Notes under the pieces: model-generated
The model's database searches: none
What the model saw: the letters and a program-made list of their open reading frames with translations, nothing else
What the model was told of the DNA's origin: nothing
Translations under genes and position numbers: made by a program
NCBI RefSeq assembly: GCF_013377535.1
Contig: NZ_JABCJE010000004.1
Span: 186,001 to 250,000 of the forward strand
DNA length: 64,000 nt
Direction: 5' to 3'
DNA from: Donghicola mangrovi
Lineage (GTDB): Bacteria; Pseudomonadota; Alphaproteobacteria; Rhodobacterales; Rhodobacteraceae
Shown here: positions 61,333-64,000 of the stretch, one piece after another
Layout: each line of letters opens with the position of its first letter
Numbering within the stretch: position 1 is the first letter of the stretch

Positions 61333-62274
61333 ATGATTCCAGTTTCGATGTCCTCGGGCGATCTGATTGCCGACCGCCGTGCCGACTTTGCCGAAGCCAT
61401 GCTGCCCGATGATCCGGCAGCCGCCAGCGACCTGTATGCTCAGGCGCTGCAGATCGCGCCCGCATGGGCTGCGGGTTGGTACCGTCTGGGGGATATCCGC
61501 GCAACCGCTGGCCTGCCCGACGCAGACACCGCGTTCGAGGCCGCTCTGTCCGCCGATCCGACCGACCGTCTGGGGGCCAGCTTGCGGCTGGACTTGCTGC
61601 GCGAGCGGTCGCTGGCGGACTCGATGCCGCCTGCCTTTGTCGAGGCGCTGTTCGACCAATACGCCGCCAAGTTCGAAAAATCGCTGGTGGGCAAGCTGGA
61701 TTATTGCGGGCCCGACCTAATTGCGGGCGGCCTGACCGGCCGTTTTGACCGCGTGCTGGATATGGGCTGCGGCACCGGCCTGATGGGCCAGCAGTTACGC
61801 CCGATGGCCGGATGGCTCGAGGGGTGGGACATCTCCACCGAGATGCTGCGCGAGGCGCGGACCAAGGGCGTTTATGACGCGCTGGCCAAACGCGATCTGG
61901 CCACCTTGGACCTGCAGGTGAACCAGTGGGATCTGATCACGGCGGCGGATGTGTTCATCTATGTGGGCTCGCTGGAACAGATCGTGGGCTGGGTCTCTCA
62001 GGCGCTGAACGCTGGCGGCCAGTTCGCCTTTACCGTCGAGGAACACACCGGCCAGCAGGCCTATGTGCTGCGGGACAGCTGCCGCTATGCCCATGCGCGC
62101 CACCACCTAGAGGACCTGCTGGACGAGGCCGGTTTCGACGCGCGCTTCAGCCGCGCGGTGCTGCGTCAGGATCGGGACCAGCCGGTTTGGGCCCTGATCG
62201 TGCACGCCACCAAGCGCCAACCCGGCCAAAGCGCGACCCTGCGCCGCCAGCAAGGCGAAGAGATGGACGCCTGA
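61333..62274 (+). CDS. TPR-containing SAM-dependent methyltransferase
   Basis: A protein of about 313 aa. The N-terminal 70 residues contain TPR-like repeats (PAAASDLYAQALQIAPAWAAGWYRLGDIRA), then a class I methyltransferase fold with motif I VLDMGCGTGLMGQQL and post-I acidic region (LEGWDISTEML). This matches the 'predicted methyltransferase with TPR repeat' family of alphaproteobacteria. No clear ribosome site is seen; ATG at 61333 or 61348 are the likely starts. Target molecule unknown. Confidence 0.8.
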   Translation: MIPVSMSSGDLIADRRADFAEAMLPDDPAAASDLYAQALQIAPAWAAGWYRLGDIRATAGLPDADTAFEAALSADPTDRLGASLRLDLLRERSLADSMPPAFVEALFDQYAAKFEKSLVGKLDYCGPDLIAGGLTGRFDRVLDMGCGTGLMGQQLRPMAGWLEGWDISTEMLREARTKGVYDALAKRDLATLDLQVNQWDLITAADVFIYVGSLEQIVGWVSQALNAGGQFAFTVEEHTGQQAYVLRDSCRYAHARHHLEDLLDEAGFDARFSRAVLRQDRDQPVWALIVHATKRQPGQSATLRRQQGEEMDA

Positions 62275-62286
62275 TCCCGACTGCCT

Positions 62287-62311
62287 CGCCCCGCACCGGA
62301 CGGGGCGATTT
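62287..62311 (+). terminator. Hairpin terminator after the methyltransferase gene
   Basis: CGCCCCG and CGGGGCG form a 7-bp stem with a 7-base loop, followed by ATTT. It lies 12 bp past the stop. The T run is short. Confidence 0.5.
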
Positions 62312-62427
62312 CCGCCGATGGACGGCGGGCACCCGCCGAGCGCAGAATGAAAACACGTTGTTTCCGAAACGCATTGGCCAAAGCTGTGTATGGTCTGGAC
62401 GTTACATGTTGATTTCCAGAGTACCCG

Positions 62428-62904
62428 ATGCTGCGACCCCTACTTGCTGCTTTTGGGCTGGCCCTGCTGACCGCCTGCACGCCTGCCCCCACGACCACAC
62501 GCGCAACTGTTTCTGCGTCGAACTATACACCTGACGCACAGTCCGCCCGTGTGATCGCCTTGATCAACGCAGAGCGAGCAAAACAAGGGCTTCGCGCGGT
62601 TTCCGTGGACCGCACACTGACCAATGCAGCCGCCGCTCATGGCACGCTGATGGTGCAGAAAGGGTTCTTTAGCCACAATATTCCGGGGGGTATGTCGTTC
62701 CCTGAACGTATGGCCGCTGCGGGCGTCGGCAGCAAATACACCGGCGAGAATATCTTTACTGGCCCCCTGATTCCCGAGGTCGCCGTCACGAACTGGATGC
62801 AGTCGCGCGGTCACAGGCGCAACATTCTGGACGGAAACTTCACCAAAATTGGCGTCGCCTCGGCCGGAGGGCGCTACTGGGTGTCGATCTTTTCATCGGA
62901 TTGA
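62428..62904 (+). CDS. CAP/SCP-domain lipoprotein
   Basis: A 158-aa exported protein. The lipobox LLTAC puts the lipidated Cys at residue 17. A CAP (cysteine-rich secretory/PR-1) domain follows: INAERAKQGLRAV, the first His in AAAHG, ENIF, and NWMQSRGHRRNILDGNFTKIGVA with the second His. Bacterial CAP proteins of this kind are widespread; the function is not settled. It is a single gene. Confidence 0.86.
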   Translation: MLRPLLAAFGLALLTACTPAPTTTRATVSASNYTPDAQSARVIALINAERAKQGLRAVSVDRTLTNAAAAHGTLMVQKGFFSHNIPGGMSFPERMAAAGVGSKYTGENIFTGPLIPEVAVTNWMQSRGHRRNILDGNFTKIGVASAGGRYWVSIFSSD

Positions 62905-62915
62905 CCCTGCGACCA

Positions 62916-62925
62916 TTTGATCAAA
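62916..62925. promoter_or_regulatory. TTTGATCAAA palindrome, distal copy
   Basis: A perfect 10-bp palindrome 12 bp after the CAP gene. The identical sequence recurs at 62980-62989, with centres 64 bp apart, near six helical turns, so a looping repressor could hold both. Confidence 0.5.
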
Positions 62926-62979
62926 CCAGAACAGAAAGCCTGACTTCTTTTTCCGCTTTCCAATTCAGGCGTTTTCATA

Positions 62980-62989
62980 TTTGATCAAA
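62980..62989. promoter_or_regulatory. TTTGATCAAA palindrome, proximal copy
   Basis: A perfect palindrome, extended to ATTTGATCAAAT (62979-62990), 32 bp before the aminotransferase start, where it would overlap the promoter or leader. Confidence 0.5.
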
Positions 62990-63021
62990 TCATCACACCC
63001 CTGCCCGCAGGAGTCTTTCTG

Positions 63022-64000
63022 GTGGCCGACACAACCGTTAGGATCGGCGGGATCAACCGCACCCATCTGGACGTCTTTGCCCGCCGCGAGGCGGACGCCT
63101 ATGCCCTTGCCCGCCCGCTGACCCAAGCGCGGCTGGAACGCGGGGCGTCGGAATATCTGGACGGCGTTCCCATGCACTGGATGAAGGACTGGCCGATGCC
63201 TTTCCCCATGCTGGTGACCAAGGCAACCGTAGCCAAGCTGACCGACTATGACGGCAACCGGCTGGATGATTTTTGCCTAGGGGATACGGGGTCGATGTTC
63301 GGCCATTCGCCCGATCCCGTGGCCAAAGCGATCCGTAAACAAGCCGAGAACGGCCTGACCTACATGCTGCCCACCACCGCGGCGCTCGAGGCAGGCCGAT
63401 TGCTGACCCAGCGGTTCGGCGACTTCAAATGGCAGATCGCGACGACCGCGACCGACGCCAACCGCTTTGCCCTGCGCGTGGCGCGGGCGGTGACCGGACG
63501 ACCCAAGGTGCTGGTGTTCAACGGCTGCTATCATGGCACCGTGGACGACACGATGGTCGAGCTGCAAAACGGTGTCACCGCTGCCCGTCAGGGGCTGGTG
63601 GGTCAGGTTGCGGACCTGACCGCCACTGCCGTCTGCGCCGAGTTCAACGACCTGACCAGCGTTGAAGATCAGCTGAAAACCGGCCAGATCGCCGCGATCC
63701 TGACCGAGCCGGTGATGACCAACTCTTGCATGGTGCTGCCCGATGACGGTTTCCTGACCAGTCTGCGCGAACTGGCGACCCAATATGGCGCTCTGCTGAT
63801 CATCGACGAGACGCACACGATCTCGAGCGGGCTTGGCGGCTATACGGGCGTGCATGGGCTGGACCCCGATATCTTTGTCGTCGGGAAATGCGTGGCAGGC
63901 GGGATGCCCACCGCGGCCTGGGGCCTGCGCCCCGCCATCGCCGAACGGTTCAAGGAATACGATGCGCAGCGCCCCTCGGGGCATTCGGGGATGGGCACGA
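63022..64000 (+). CDS. Class III aminotransferase, glutamate-1-semialdehyde aminomutase-like (partial, runs off the window)
   Basis: An open frame of 326 codons with no stop before the window end. GTG start at 63022 with GCAGGAG eight bases upstream. Typical class III features are present: FCLGDTGSMFGHSPDPV, NGCYHGTVDDT, ILTEPVMTNS, LLIIDETHT and the PLP Lys in VVGKCVAGGMPTAAWG. The DETHT form and overall layout resemble aminomutase-like aminotransferases that are not hemL. Two palindromes upstream suggest a dedicated regulator. Confidence 0.87.
   Translation, partial: MADTTVRIGGINRTHLDVFARREADAYALARPLTQARLERGASEYLDGVPMHWMKDWPMPFPMLVTKATVAKLTDYDGNRLDDFCLGDTGSMFGHSPDPVAKAIRKQAENGLTYMLPTTAALEAGRLLTQRFGDFKWQIATTATDANRFALRVARAVTGRPKVLVFNGCYHGTVDDTMVELQNGVTAARQGLVGQVADLTATAVCAEFNDLTSVEDQLKTGQIAAILTEPVMTNSCMVLPDDGFLTSLRELATQYGALLIIDETHTISSGLGGYTGVHGLDPDIFVVGKCVAGGMPTAAWGLRPAIAERFKEYDAQRPSGHSGMGT

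Noticed and set aside
1-64000. tRNA or rRNA genes, integrase, transposase or attachment sites
   Set aside because: I looked for cloverleaf-like segments, recombinase motifs and long direct or inverted repeats and found none I could support.

Overview
The window is a GC-rich chromosomal segment, gene-dense, with short gaps and many ATGA-type overlaps. Codon use, strong AGGAGG-like ribosome sites and the gene repertoire suggest an alphaproteobacterium of the Rhodobacterales (Roseobacter/Paracoccus-like). The repertoire includes a quinoprotein amine dehydrogenase, DUF2161, MprF, GMC dehydrogenase, several DAO-family oxidases and Dpp-type transporters. I do not name a species. No rRNA, tRNA, CRISPR array, phage or insertion sequence is visible.

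Layout. 0-9 kb: the tail of an unknown gene and a terminator, then a leftward export block joining an RND pump (adaptor plus 1070-aa permease) to an ABC-2 exporter (adaptor, ATPase, permease), a DMT permease and an SDR. 9-14.3 kb: TrkH with a structured leader, a WYL regulator divergent from a GST with a clear operator, a BNR-repeat protein and a DUF2161 nuclease-fold protein. 14.3-18.1 kb: a Tat-exported GMC dehydrogenase with its small subunit, a VOC protein and an RHH protein, divergent from a GntR/FCD regulator with a perfect 18-bp palindrome between them. 18.1-26.7 kb: a cysteine-rich secreted protein, a MauG-like diheme protein behind a perfect FNR box, an RTX protein, MprF and a fatty acid desaturase. 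26.7-32.9 kb: cyanase, an AraC regulator and a five-to-six-gene operon for a tryptophan-tryptophylquinone (TTQ) amine dehydrogenase of the aromatic-amine type (order B-E-D-A) with two c-type cytochromes.

32.9-44.9 kb is the most system-like region. A seven-gene leftward operon encodes hydantoinase/oxoprolinase A and B, a 2Fe-2S subunit, an FAD/BFD subunit, two aldehyde dehydrogenases and a tartrate/isopropylmalate-type dehydrogenase. It is separated by a LysR gene from a DAO-family gene that looks like the missing catalytic subunit of the same three-part amine/opine dehydrogenase. The same palindrome, CTATAAG-N5-CTTATG, lies on both sides of the lysR gene, in front of both transcription units, so the two arms are probably one regulon.

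44.9-61 kb: a DAO oxidoreductase and an Lrp/AsnC regulator, a long leftward run (Dpp-type transporter, HAD enzyme, 2-hydroxyacid dehydrogenase, aminotransferase, double-GNAT protein, M20 deacylase, cupin), then a rightward HAD enzyme and a PuuB-like oxidase, and a second double-GNAT gene. Together they look like uptake and breakdown of a peptide-like or acylated amino compound. A recurring AT-core element close to GCGGCATATTCTGC lies in several of the gaps and may be the site of the local Lrp regulator. 61-64 kb: a TPR-methyltransferase, a CAP-domain lipoprotein, and the 5' part of a class III aminotransferase gene preceded by two TTTGATCAAA palindromes 64 bp apart.

Functions are assigned from motifs and remembered families, without database searches. 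Start sites were chosen from ribosome-site spacing where this could be read.
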